Positions 1 through 4,427 are shown, counted from the stretch's first letter. The stretch: DNA of 5,335 nt from Candidatus Woesearchaeota archaeon (GCA_016180275.1 JACPBN010000062.1:1-5335), one strand, 5' to 3'. The notes: a model not told the origin generated them from the sequence alone. Program-made: numbers and translations.

Positions 1-63
1 TTTGCATCAGGCGCTTGCGTATTGTCAATAAAGGCAATATTGGATTTGGCTAGTGAGAAGTAG
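1..63 (+). CDS. C-terminal fragment of a cut upstream gene
   Basis: Frame 1 is open from the window edge to a TAG at 61-63 and encodes 20 residues (FASGACVLSIKAILDLASEK). The fragment looks protein-like: a hydrophobic helical stretch followed by a charged end. The other two plus frames are shorter, closing at 29-31 and 51-53. The fragment is too short for me to assign a family. The choice of frame rests only on length and composition, so this call is tentative. Confidence 0.35.
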   Translation, partial: FASGACVLSIKAILDLASEK

Positions 64-65
64 AG

Positions 66-83
66 ATTATTATTATTATTATT
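66..83 (+). repeat. (ATT)6 microsatellite
   Basis: Six uninterrupted ATT triplets sit 23-40 bp upstream of the ATG at 106, which is where an archaeal TATA/BRE element would be expected. No better TATA box is visible for that ORF, so the tract may be, or may replace, its core promoter. It could also be a simple AT-rich spacer. Confidence 0.6.
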
Positions 84-105
84 TCTTATTTTAGTGTTGA
101 TAGTT

Positions 106-222
106 ATGGCAGATAACAATAAAAAAAATTCAAAGAAGAGCATATTAGATATTAAGCCAAGAGATTGGGGCGATGGAACTGAAAATGCTAGTGAAGAAAT
201 AGATGAAATACTTTACTCGTAA
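106..222 (+). CDS. small hypothetical protein, 38 aa
   Basis: This 38-codon ORF runs from ATG at 106 to TAA at 220-222. The product has a lysine/asparagine-rich N-terminus, then LDIKPRDWGDGT at about residues 14-25, and an acidic C-terminal segment (SEEIDEILYS) likely to be an amphipathic helix. The basic-then-acidic layout and the compact PRDWGDG turn look selected rather than random. I do not recognise a family. Small antitoxins and adaptor proteins can look like this, but no toxin gene is visible beside it. A T6 run follows the stop codon directly. The zinc-knuckle gene starts 37 bp downstream and could be co-transcribed. Confidence 0.5.
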   Translation: MADNNKKNSKKSILDIKPRDWGDGTENASEEIDEILYS

Positions 223-223
223 C

Positions 224-229
224 TTTTTT
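224..229 (+). terminator. oligo-T run after the 38-aa ORF
   Basis: Six consecutive T residues begin 2 nt after the TAA of the 38-aa ORF. Archaeal RNA polymerase can terminate on short U-tracts without a hairpin. It is a weak site on its own, and read-through into the zinc-knuckle gene is possible. Confidence 0.35.
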
Positions 230-259
230 CATTCAATCTAATTATTATATGGGTACTAT

Positions 260-478
260 ATGTTACATATACGTCGTTGCGGAAATTGTTTTGCATATCT
301 TGGCATAGAGACAGCTTCATGCCCAGGATGCGGCTCTAGCTTGTTTGATGTAGGTGTGACGATAGAACATACAAACCGCTGCCCGTTCTGCAAGGACATA
401 CTGCATGGCTCATATACACAATGCAGAAAATGCGGAGCTCATTTTCCGATAGAAAGGGCGCATTGGTATGGCTCATAG
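260..478 (+). CDS. double zinc-ribbon small protein, 72 aa
   Basis: The product is a 72-residue protein with eight cysteines in four CX2C pairs: C7/C10, C21/C24, C41/C44 and C55/C58. The two halves share exactly the same spacing, CX2C-X10-CX2C, so it most likely folds as two tandem zinc ribbons (rubredoxin-like knuckles), each binding one Zn2+. The sequences CPGCG, CPFC and CRKCG are typical of archaeal zinc-ribbon proteins. Such proteins commonly bind nucleic acid or bridge proteins, but nothing here identifies the partner. The short tail after C58 (AHFPIERAHWYGS) is aromatic and basic. There is no membrane segment or signal peptide. It converges on the methyltransferase gene with a 19-bp gap. 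Family-level zinc binding is well supported; cellular function is unknown. Confidence 0.85.
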   Translation: MLHIRRCGNCFAYLGIETASCPGCGSSLFDVGVTIEHTNRCPFCKDILHGSYTQCRKCGAHFPIERAHWYGS

Positions 479-497
479 AAATAAATTAACTATTTAA

Positions 498-1325
498 TCA
501 ACTATTTGTTGCAGCAATAAATACCAGCGTCTTCTTATCAACATCCTTTACATCAATCTGTGCCTTAAATCCAAGCTCCTGCAATATTGTCTTTAATATC
601 AAAGTGAGCTCTTTTGCAGGATGCCTTTCCAGCAATGAATGGTAGTTATCAACTGCTGCAGCAGACTGGACAATTATTATCTGCCCATTCTCTTTTAATA
701 CACGCTTGCATTCTCCAAGCATAATGTCCAATCTTTCAATATAATTGCACAAAAACAGTGCTACTATTGTATCGATACAATTATCTCTTATCGGCAATGA
801 ATATTCAACGTTTGCCTGAACTCTTTTAATTGTTGTTTTATTACCCATATTAGGCAGGCCTATTGTTGCCAGCATTTCATGTGAGAGGTCTAGGCAGACT
901 GCATTTTTTATGCAAGGTATATTTCCTGTGCCTAATTCTAAAATTGTACTGCCAGAATCTAATTTATTCTTATCTAATTTATTCTTATCTAATTTATTCT
1001 TATCTAATTTATTCTTATTTACTGCTGTTGTCAATTCGTTTTTGATAAAGACCCTATACTTTTGTCCAATTCTCTGCTTCCAAAAAACTGCCTCTTTGCC
1101 CCAAAACACTTTTGCATTGTATGGCCAGCCTCTAAGGGCAGAAACATTTTTAGCAATTTCCTGCATTTGTCTTACGATCAGCAGTTGCTTATTAATATCG
1201 GTTTCTTTATTTAGCAAATTTAGCTTTTCATCAAACTCATCTAAAGCATGGTCTTCAGTAAAAATAGGGTTATGTGAGAGTTCTGAATGCTTTATAGAAT
1301 CTTTAATTGCTTTAGTGTTTTGCAT
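498..1325 (-). CDS. class I SAM-dependent methyltransferase with KNKLD-repeat linker
   Basis: This 275-aa protein transfers a methyl group from S-adenosylmethionine to an unidentified substrate. The C-terminal half is a Rossmann-type domain of the Methyltransf_11 kind. Motif I is ILELGTGN (128-135), where E130, G132 and G134 form the SAM loop. The acidic residue after strand 2 is D146 in VCLDLS. NVEYSLPIRDNCIDTIVALF (172-191) covers motifs II-III, and KRVLKENGQIIIV (207-219) is the conserved strand/turn near the end. Residues 1-100 are a mostly helical N-terminal region containing GWPYNAKVFWGKEAVFWK (66-83), probably for substrate binding or as a lid. Between the two lie four perfect KNKLD repeats (104-123), placed just before the first Rossmann strand. 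The start at 1325 is supported by a TATA box about 27 nt upstream. The gene diverges from the paralogue cluster and converges on the zinc-knuckle gene. Small molecule, lipid, RNA and protein substrates all remain possible. Confidence 0.92.
   Translation of the reverse strand: MQNTKAIKDSIKHSELSHNPIFTEDHALDEFDEKLNLLNKETDINKQLLIVRQMQEIAKNVSALRGWPYNAKVFWGKEAVFWKQRIGQKYRVFIKNELTTAVNKNKLDKNKLDKNKLDKNKLDSGSTILELGTGNIPCIKNAVCLDLSHEMLATIGLPNMGNKTTIKRVQANVEYSLPIRDNCIDTIVALFLCNYIERLDIMLGECKRVLKENGQIIIVQSAAAVDNYHSLLERHPAKELTLILKTILQELGFKAQIDVKDVDKKTLVFIAATNS
958..1017 (-). repeat. 4 x 15-bp perfect tandem repeat inside the methyltransferase gene
   Basis: Four identical copies of TCTAATTTATTCTTA (plus strand) lie at 958-972, 973-987, 988-1002 and 1003-1017. 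The unit is a multiple of three, so copy-number change would keep the reading frame and add or remove KNKLD from the linker. No base difference exists among the copies, which points to recent expansion or ongoing slippage or recombination. Confidence 0.95.
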
Positions 1326-1348
1326 GTTTACCAGTTAATGGCTTTAAT

Positions 1349-1356
1349 ATTATAAA
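1349..1356 (-). promoter_or_regulatory. TATA box of the methyltransferase gene
   Basis: On the minus strand this reads TTTATAAT, centred about 27 nt before the ATG at 1325. It is preceded by an A-rich BRE-like stretch (GTAAAAA). The spacing puts the transcription start at or next to the start codon, so the mRNA is probably leaderless. No SD sequence is visible before the ATG. Confidence 0.65.
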
Positions 1357-1372
1357 TTTTTACTTCGCAAAG

Positions 1373-1380
1373 TTTATATA
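1373..1380 (+). promoter_or_regulatory. TATA box of the first paralogue (cluster promoter)
   Basis: The sequence TTTATATA is preceded by a BRE-like GCAAAG and centred about 28 nt before the ATG at 1405. This is canonical archaeal spacing for a leaderless transcript. It stands back to back with the methyltransferase TATA box, about 16 bp away, so the two promoters could compete or share a regulator. Confidence 0.75.
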
Positions 1381-1404
1381 TTAAGCTTTTATATTAACCA
1401 TAAC

Positions 1405-1977
1405 ATGGTAAAAGGGGCAGATCCAAATCCAAGCAGTGTTACATACGCATTAAGGACAGTTATAACTAGATATTCTGGCATATTTGATTTTGAAGGGCTG
1501 CAGCGCATCATGGTCCAATGGCTTAAAGCAAGAAGATTCTGGTTTCATGAATCTACATATAAGCATAATCCAGGCACTGAGTTTGGCAGAGAAGAGGAAA
1601 TCTATTGGGTTGCACAAAGAAATGTTGACAGCTATGTTCAGTATAATATTGAGATTTATTTTCATTTGTTTGATATAACCCCGGTAGAAGTGATCCAGGA
1701 AGGAGAGAAAAAAAAGCTAACTAAAGCAAGAATGGAAATCTGGTTCTCAGGCAAAGTTGTTTTTGATTATCAAGGGCACTGGGATAAAAGCAAGTTTCAC
1801 AGGATTTTACGCGGCATTTACAATAAGTATGTCTTAATTCCAGAAGGTATATTATCCAGCATTTATTGGGATGAACTTTACTATAGGATGCTAAAGCTCA
1901 GAGATCTGACTAAAGACTATCTGAATATGAAGACCAAAGGCAATGAGTATAGAAGGTATTTAAGGGATAACATATAA
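1405..1977 (+). CDS. unrecognised family, paralogue A, 190 aa
   Basis: This is a soluble-looking 190-aa protein of a family I do not recognise, homologous to the next two genes. Shared landmarks are YSGIFDFEGL (23-32), matching YEGLLDINGL and YTGLFDITEL in the others; EIYWVAQR (65-72); a strand pair NIEIYFHLFDITPVEV (81-96), then G100 and a basic KKK; a strand SGKVVFDYQGHWDKS (115-129) with a conserved D/E...W; YNKYVLI (139-145), matching DKYIF and DKYIY; and LTKDYLNMKTKG (168-179), matching LNMYKY and LNLYRY. The apparent order is helix, several strands, helix, helix, suggesting an alpha+beta domain. There is no signal peptide, membrane segment or obvious catalytic motif. This member has an extra 12 or so N-terminal residues and is the most diverged. 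The start is supported by a well-placed TATA box. It is the first gene of the cluster. Confidence 0.88.
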   Translation: MVKGADPNPSSVTYALRTVITRYSGIFDFEGLQRIMVQWLKARRFWFHESTYKHNPGTEFGREEEIYWVAQRNVDSYVQYNIEIYFHLFDITPVEVIQEGEKKKLTKARMEIWFSGKVVFDYQGHWDKSKFHRILRGIYNKYVLIPEGILSSIYWDELYYRMLKLRDLTKDYLNMKTKGNEYRRYLRDNI

Positions 1978-1997
1978 GTTAAGGGATAACGTATAAG
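1960..1997 (+). repeat. 19-bp tandem duplication spanning the stop codon of paralogue A
   Basis: TTAAGGGATAACATATAAG (1960-1978) is followed directly by the same 19-mer with one change, A to G (1979-1997). The first copy encodes the last residues and the TAA stop; the second is in the untranslated region. This looks like a small local duplication at the 3' end of the gene. Confidence 0.85.
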
Positions 1998-2004
1998 AGA
2001 TAAA

Positions 2005-2013
2005 TTTATATTT
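2005..2013 (+). promoter_or_regulatory. upstream candidate TATA box for the second transcription unit
   Basis: AAATTTATATTTT contains a good TATA core (TTTATATTT) after a purine/A-rich BRE-like AGATAAA. Initiation would fall near 2035 and give a leader of about 150 nt before the ATG at 2185. It competes with the candidate at 2040-2048; the sequence alone does not decide between them. Confidence 0.4.
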
Positions 2014-2039
2014 TGAAATGATATATGTATCTATTAATC

Positions 2040-2048
2040 TTATAAAAA
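2040..2048 (+). promoter_or_regulatory. candidate TATA box before the structured leader
   Basis: TTATAAAAA is centred about 25 nt before the first base of the structured leader (2066-2070), so a transcript from here would start at about the 5' arm of the outer stem. Directly after it lies an orphan SD-like GAGGAGG (2049-2055) with no ORF downstream of it. The purine run may be a coincidence. Confidence 0.45.
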
Positions 2049-2103
2049 GAGGAGGACTCGCAAATTTTAATCAAAGAGTTGTGGTGTAGAATGAAGTGAG
2101 ATA

Positions 2104-2125
2104 GTTTGAAGTTACGTCTTCAAAC
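2104..2125 (+). other. hairpin with 8-bp perfect stem
   Basis: GTTTGAAG (2104-2111) and CTTCAAAC (2118-2125) are perfect reverse complements around the six-base loop TTACGT. The hairpin lies in the middle of the leader, between two near-copies of GAAYGRAGTGAG. Confidence 0.75.
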
Positions 2126-2160
2126 CTACGAACGGAGTGAGTATGCCATGATGGTTTGAT

Positions 2161-2185
2161 TAAACTTTAGCGTAGCTAAAGTTTA
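2161..2185 (+). other. 11-bp palindromic hairpin ending on the start codon of paralogue B
   Basis: TAAACTTTAGC (2161-2171) and GCTAAAGTTTA (2175-2185) are perfect reverse complements around a GTA loop. Base 2185 is the A of the ATG, so the folded form places the initiation codon at the base of an 11-bp helix where a ribosome would have to load. No SD sequence is present nearby. It could instead be a dispersed palindromic repeat unit. Confidence 0.8.
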
Positions 2186-2718
2186 TGGTAGAGAAATATA
2201 TTGTAGTTGACCAGCTAAAGACAGAGTATGAAGGATTGCTAGATATTAATGGGCTGTATAATCTCATAGATTCTTGGCTTTTTGAGAAAGGTTATGATAA
2301 AAACGAGAAAAAGAACCAGGAAATAATTTTGGATGATGGCTCTCGCTCAATGTATTTTGAGATGAGGCCTTGGAAAAAAACAACTGAGTATGCCAAAAAC
2401 ACACTTAAAATCCAGGTATTTGTAACTAAGCTAAAAGATGTTGAGATTGAGCAAAATGGCATGAAGATAAAGACTAATCAGGGCCATTTGCTTATCATTA
2501 TTAACGGATATTTGCAAACAGACTGGCAATCCAGATGGAATGATAAGCCGTTTCTATATTTCATGAATATTATGATGGATAAATATATATTTGGGTATTA
2601 TACCGCAAAGTTCAGGTCTAATACACTGGCAGATGTCAATGATGTCCATACCAAGATCAAAAATTTCCTAAACATGTATAAATATAGCGGAGAGTTTATG
2701 CCGCAGTGGACTGCATGA
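2185..2718 (+). CDS. unrecognised family, paralogue B, 177 aa
   Basis: This is the second member of the paralogous family, closest to the following gene: MVEKYIVVDQLKTEYEGLLD aligns residue for residue with the start of paralogue C, which fixes the ATG at 2185. Landmarks are YEGLLDINGLY (15-25), KGYDKNEKK (35-43), MYFEMRP (56-62), a strand LKIQVFVTKLKDVEI (74-88), NGMKIKTNQG (91-100), a very hydrophobic strand HLLIIINGYL (101-110), DWQSRWNDKP (113-122), MDKYIFGYY (131-139) and IKNFLNMYKYSG (158-169). There is no signal peptide or classical membrane helix; the LLIII stretch is too short and reads as a buried strand. It is separated from paralogue A by the structured leader and from C by 56 bp. 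The function is unknown. The tight clustering suggests that the products work together, perhaps as a hetero-oligomer. Confidence 0.88.
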   Translation: MVEKYIVVDQLKTEYEGLLDINGLYNLIDSWLFEKGYDKNEKKNQEIILDDGSRSMYFEMRPWKKTTEYAKNTLKIQVFVTKLKDVEIEQNGMKIKTNQGHLLIIINGYLQTDWQSRWNDKPFLYFMNIMMDKYIFGYYTAKFRSNTLADVNDVHTKIKNFLNMYKYSGEFMPQWTA

Positions 2719-2734
2719 TAAATAAACTAACCTG

Positions 2735-2751
2735 GCCATCACATGGCTTTT
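2735..2751 (+). terminator. short hairpin followed by T4 between paralogues B and C
   Basis: GCCAT (2735-2739) and ATGGC (2743-2747) pair around a CAC loop, with a possible extra G-T pair outside, followed by TTTT. The stem is short and the T run is brief, so any termination would be partial. The same bases overlap an AT-rich TTTTAAAAT that could act as a TATA element about 24 nt before the ATG of paralogue C. Confidence 0.3.
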
Positions 2752-2763
2752 AAAATAATATTT

Positions 2764-2768
2764 GAGGA
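2764..2768 (+). promoter_or_regulatory. Shine-Dalgarno site of paralogue C
   Basis: GAGGA lies six bases before the ATG at 2775. It supports that start and suggests that this gene is translated from a polycistronic mRNA rather than only from a leaderless one. Confidence 0.6.
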
Positions 2769-2774
2769 TATGCA

Positions 2775-3446
2775 ATGACAGAGAAAAAAATACTAGTTGA
2801 CGATTTGAGAATGCAATATACCGGATTATTTGATATAACAGAATTATACAGATTATTTGATGAACTAATACATGAACGTGGCTATGTTAAGCTTGAGAAA
2901 AAATCTGATCAGTATATGGCAAAGCATGGCAGGCAGATCTATTTAGAAATTCGGCCAGTAAAAGAGTTTGAACAGGATTTTCTAAGCACCATGAAAATCA
3001 GGGTAAAGATGAGCGATGTCAAGGACGTAGTCATGGACCATAATGGCGCTAAAAAACAGTATAACCAAGGCAGCATTCTCATTATTTTCGATGGATGGAC
3101 AACCACTTTCTATGAATTTGCTTGGGAAACAAAGCCTGTGTTTGTATTTCTTAGGATGCTGGTTGACAAATATATCTATAAGGTCAGTTTCGGAAAATAT
3201 GAAGGCGAAATAATTAATGATGTGCATTATATTTATGACAGGGTTAAGGCTCATCTGAATCTGTACAGATATGCAGGTGATACAGGGCAAAGCAGTAAAA
3301 CAGATGCCAGTAATCACGCAAATAATCCAGTTAATGCCGGTAATTCTTCAGTTAACCCTAATGCAGAGAAAGAAGAGGTCCAAGACTTACAGGACAATAA
3401 AGATCAAGAAAACCAAGAGGATAATAAACATGTGGCAGCTGCTTAA
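2775..3446 (+). CDS. unrecognised family, paralogue C, 223 aa, with disordered acidic tail
   Basis: This is the third member of the paralogous family. The conserved domain (1-168) keeps YTGLFDITELY (15-25), RGYVKLEKK (35-43), IYLEIRP (55-61), the strand MKIRVKMSDVKDVVM (73-87), the NGAKKQYNQGS loop (90-100), ILIIFDGW (101-108), FAWETKPVFVFL (115-126), VDKYIYKVSFGKYEG (130-144) and LNLYRYAGD (161-169). It then carries a tail absent from paralogues A and B (about 170-223), first N/S/A-rich and then Q/D/E/K-rich, which should be disordered. The tail's coding sequence overlaps the start of the membrane-protein gene by 17 bp and contains its SD site. The tail could be a flexible tether or a protein-interaction segment. 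Its low-complexity codons (many AAT, AAC, CAG, GAT) differ from the domain. Function is unknown; a partnership with the overlapping membrane protein is the natural inference. Confidence 0.88.
   Translation: MTEKKILVDDLRMQYTGLFDITELYRLFDELIHERGYVKLEKKSDQYMAKHGRQIYLEIRPVKEFEQDFLSTMKIRVKMSDVKDVVMDHNGAKKQYNQGSILIIFDGWTTTFYEFAWETKPVFVFLRMLVDKYIYKVSFGKYEGEIINDVHYIYDRVKAHLNLYRYAGDTGQSSKTDASNHANNPVNAGNSSVNPNAEKEEVQDLQDNKDQENQEDNKHVAAA
3416..3420 (+). promoter_or_regulatory. Shine-Dalgarno site of the DUF1189-like gene
   Basis: AGAGG lies nine bases before the ATG at 3430, inside the end of paralogue C. It decides the start at 3430 rather than the upstream in-frame ATG at 3271, and makes translational coupling to paralogue C likely. 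Confidence 0.55.
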
Positions 3447-4185
3447 AGATTTTTTAAAATCATTGCGTCCCAGTTCTTACTGGCATCTAGCCCATAAGCC
3501 AATGCTTGAAGCATATAAATATTTTTTATTCATTATTTTCGTTGGATTTATCGGAATGATCCTTGTAGGATTACCTAAATTTATTCTTATTCCAGATTAT
3601 CTGCAGGCAAAAATGCAGAATTTTGATGAACTTAACCTAAATTTAGATGTTAAGATGACTGATCCTGTGGTCTTAACCAGCCGTGAGCCAGAGATAATTA
3701 TTGATACAACTGGCCAGCTTAATAATGCCAGTAAAATAATGAAATACGCGCATCTTTTTATAACAAATGATACTCTTTATTATAAGCTGTTTTTTAAGCC
3801 TGAGAAAATAGAGCTTGCTAAATACAAGGATGTTTTAAAAGAAAAATACCAGTATGCAACTGCAATATATTATCTGATAATATTTTCTATGCCATCAATA
3901 TTATTTGTTACATTGGTTATTATACTTGTCCGGTATCTGGTTATCACTCATGTGATAGCGATTGTAGGATTTGCACTAACTAGGTTAGCTGGTTATGCAC
4001 TTGATTTTAAGGCGGCATTTAATACTGCGCTTTATGCATCTGCTGTCATGATATTGCCTGAACTTATTCTTCTGCCATTATTCAAGCCATTGTTTAATGT
4101 GCCAATTGCATTGTTCGTTATCCTCTATATTATTGTCATTGTTATAGAATGCCAGAAATTGAAGCACAGGGTGCAGTGGCAATAA
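3430..4185 (+). CDS. DUF1189-like multi-pass membrane protein, 251 aa
   Basis: This is an integral membrane protein resembling the DUF1189 family (PF06691), known mainly from Firmicutes and of unknown function. Supporting features are the size, the opening FLKSLRPSSYWHLAHKPMLE (8-27) followed by the first membrane helix (31-50), then a soluble region (about 55-140) containing EPEIIIDTTGQLNN (86-99), the IDTTG turn being characteristic as I recall the family. Further hydrophobic segments are at 145-171, 174-192 (weaker), 198-220 and 224-240, giving about four to five membrane passes. The C-terminus is short and basic. The reading frame stays open upstream to 3271, but that stretch only mirrors paralogue C's tail in another frame; the ATG at 3430 has an SD site and matches the usual family N-terminus. 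The 17-bp overlap with paralogue C implies co-translation and a joint role. The family assignment is from memory of the pattern and moderately sure; the topology is well supported. Confidence 0.82.
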   Translation: MWQLLKDFLKSLRPSSYWHLAHKPMLEAYKYFLFIIFVGFIGMILVGLPKFILIPDYLQAKMQNFDELNLNLDVKMTDPVVLTSREPEIIIDTTGQLNNASKIMKYAHLFITNDTLYYKLFFKPEKIELAKYKDVLKEKYQYATAIYYLIIFSMPSILFVTLVIILVRYLVITHVIAIVGFALTRLAGYALDFKAAFNTALYASAVMILPELILLPLFKPLFNVPIALFVILYIIVIVIECQKLKHRVQWQ

Positions 4186-4192
4186 TTTTTTT
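4186..4192 (+). terminator. oligo-T terminator of the paralogue cluster
   Basis: Seven T residues follow the TAA of the membrane-protein gene with no gap. This is a typical archaeal intrinsic termination signal and marks the likely 3' end of the cluster transcript. A weak hairpin lies directly after it. Confidence 0.6.
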
Positions 4193-4197
4193 GTCCA

Positions 4198-4218
4198 ATA
4201 TGCGTTAATCTTGCATAT
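4198..4218 (+). other. inverted repeat after the cluster
   Basis: ATATGC (4198-4203) and GCATAT (4213-4218) are perfect reverse complements around a nine-base loop. The AT-rich stem is weak. It may assist 3'-end formation or be incidental. Confidence 0.3.
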
Positions 4219-4278
4219 CTCTTGATTTGTTGTACAATTAATTCCTTTAAGCAGTTGGCTCTATTCCTACATCTCTGA

Positions 4279-4295
4279 ATAATTCTGTATAATTC
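4279..4295 (+). promoter_or_regulatory. direct repeat ATAATTC, 10-bp period, upstream of TATA
   Basis: ATAATTC occurs at 4279-4285 and again at 4289-4295, exactly 10 bp (about one helical turn) apart, ending nine bases before the TATA box at 4304. That geometry suits an activator or repressor binding one face of the DNA next to the BRE. AT-richness makes chance a real alternative. Confidence 0.3.
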
Positions 4296-4303
4296 CGAAA
4301 AGA

Positions 4304-4313
4304 ATATATATAA
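4304..4313 (+). promoter_or_regulatory. candidate TATA box of the HTH-CBS gene
   Basis: ATATATATAA, preceded by a BRE-like CCGAAAAG, is the strongest TATA element in the 257-bp gap 4186-4442. Initiation would be near 4335-4340, giving a leader of about 105 nt before the ATG at 4443. A second AT-rich candidate (TAATATAAT, about 4392-4400) would give a leader of about 20 nt that still includes the SD site. Confidence 0.55.
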
Positions 4314-4398
4314 GTAATATTATTCTAAGAGAAATATTCCGGGCGTAATAAACTCAGGAAGATATATTCATGCCATTATTTATTAGCTTAATAATATA

Positions 4399-4415
4399 AT
4401 AATACTTTGTATTAT
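4399..4415 (+). promoter_or_regulatory. perfect 7-bp dyad, possible operator of the HTH-CBS gene
   Basis: ATAATAC (4399-4405) and GTATTAT (4409-4415) are perfect reverse complements around TTT, 28 bp before the ATG at 4443. HTH_XRE dimers often bind short dyads like this at their own promoters, so autoregulation is plausible. In RNA it would be a weak hairpin just upstream of the SD site. Confidence 0.4.
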
Positions 4416-4427
4416 CATTATCTGACT

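Larger units (their letters stand above)
2066..2185 (+). ncRNA. structured RNA leader upstream of paralogue B
   Basis: The 207-bp gap 1978-2184 has no credible ORF but has three strong complementary pairs. An outer stem pairs TTTAATCAAA (2066-2075) with TTTGATTAAA (2155-2164), 10 perfect bp. Inside it is a hairpin with 8-bp arms (2104-2125), flanked by GTAG/CTAC (2086-2089 with 2126-2129). After it comes an 11-bp hairpin (2161-2185) that touches the start codon. The 3' arm of the outer stem and the 5' arm of the last hairpin share TAAA at 2161-2164, so the full versions exclude each other, although a shortened outer stem could stack on the hairpin. This is a candidate 5' UTR switch or an independent small RNA. 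No known riboswitch or C/D-box class is recognisable. Confidence 0.5.

Noticed and set aside
958..1017. CRISPR array
   Set aside because: The 15-bp units are contiguous with no spacers and encode an in-frame peptide repeat.
863..1338. Plus-strand ORFs opposite the methyltransferase gene
   Set aside because: They are antisense shadows; the repeated SNLFL/YLIYS peptides simply reflect the 15-bp repeats, while the minus strand has clear methyltransferase motifs.
1450..1678. Small ORFs on both strands inside paralogue A
   Set aside because: They lie within a gene supported by homology to two neighbours and a promoter, and show no domain features of their own.
2091..2159. Mini upstream ORFs (ATG at 2091, 2143 and 2148, each two to three codons)
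   Set aside because: They are too short to assess, have no consistent SD site, and are expected by chance in AT-rich leader sequence.
2066..2185. C/D-box sRNA or tRNA interpretation of the structured region
   Set aside because: There are no correctly ordered C (RUGAUGA) and D (CUGA) boxes and no cloverleaf or T-loop consensus; AUGAUGG at 2148 is at the wrong end.
2982..3317. Minus-strand ORF of 111 aa within paralogue C
   Set aside because: It is antisense to a family-supported gene, with an unordered Cys/Ile/His composition and no promoter evidence.
3271..3429. Upstream in-frame extension of the membrane-protein gene
   Set aside because: It reads the tail of paralogue C in another frame and has a non-family-like composition; the ATG at 3430 has an SD site and gives the expected N-terminus.
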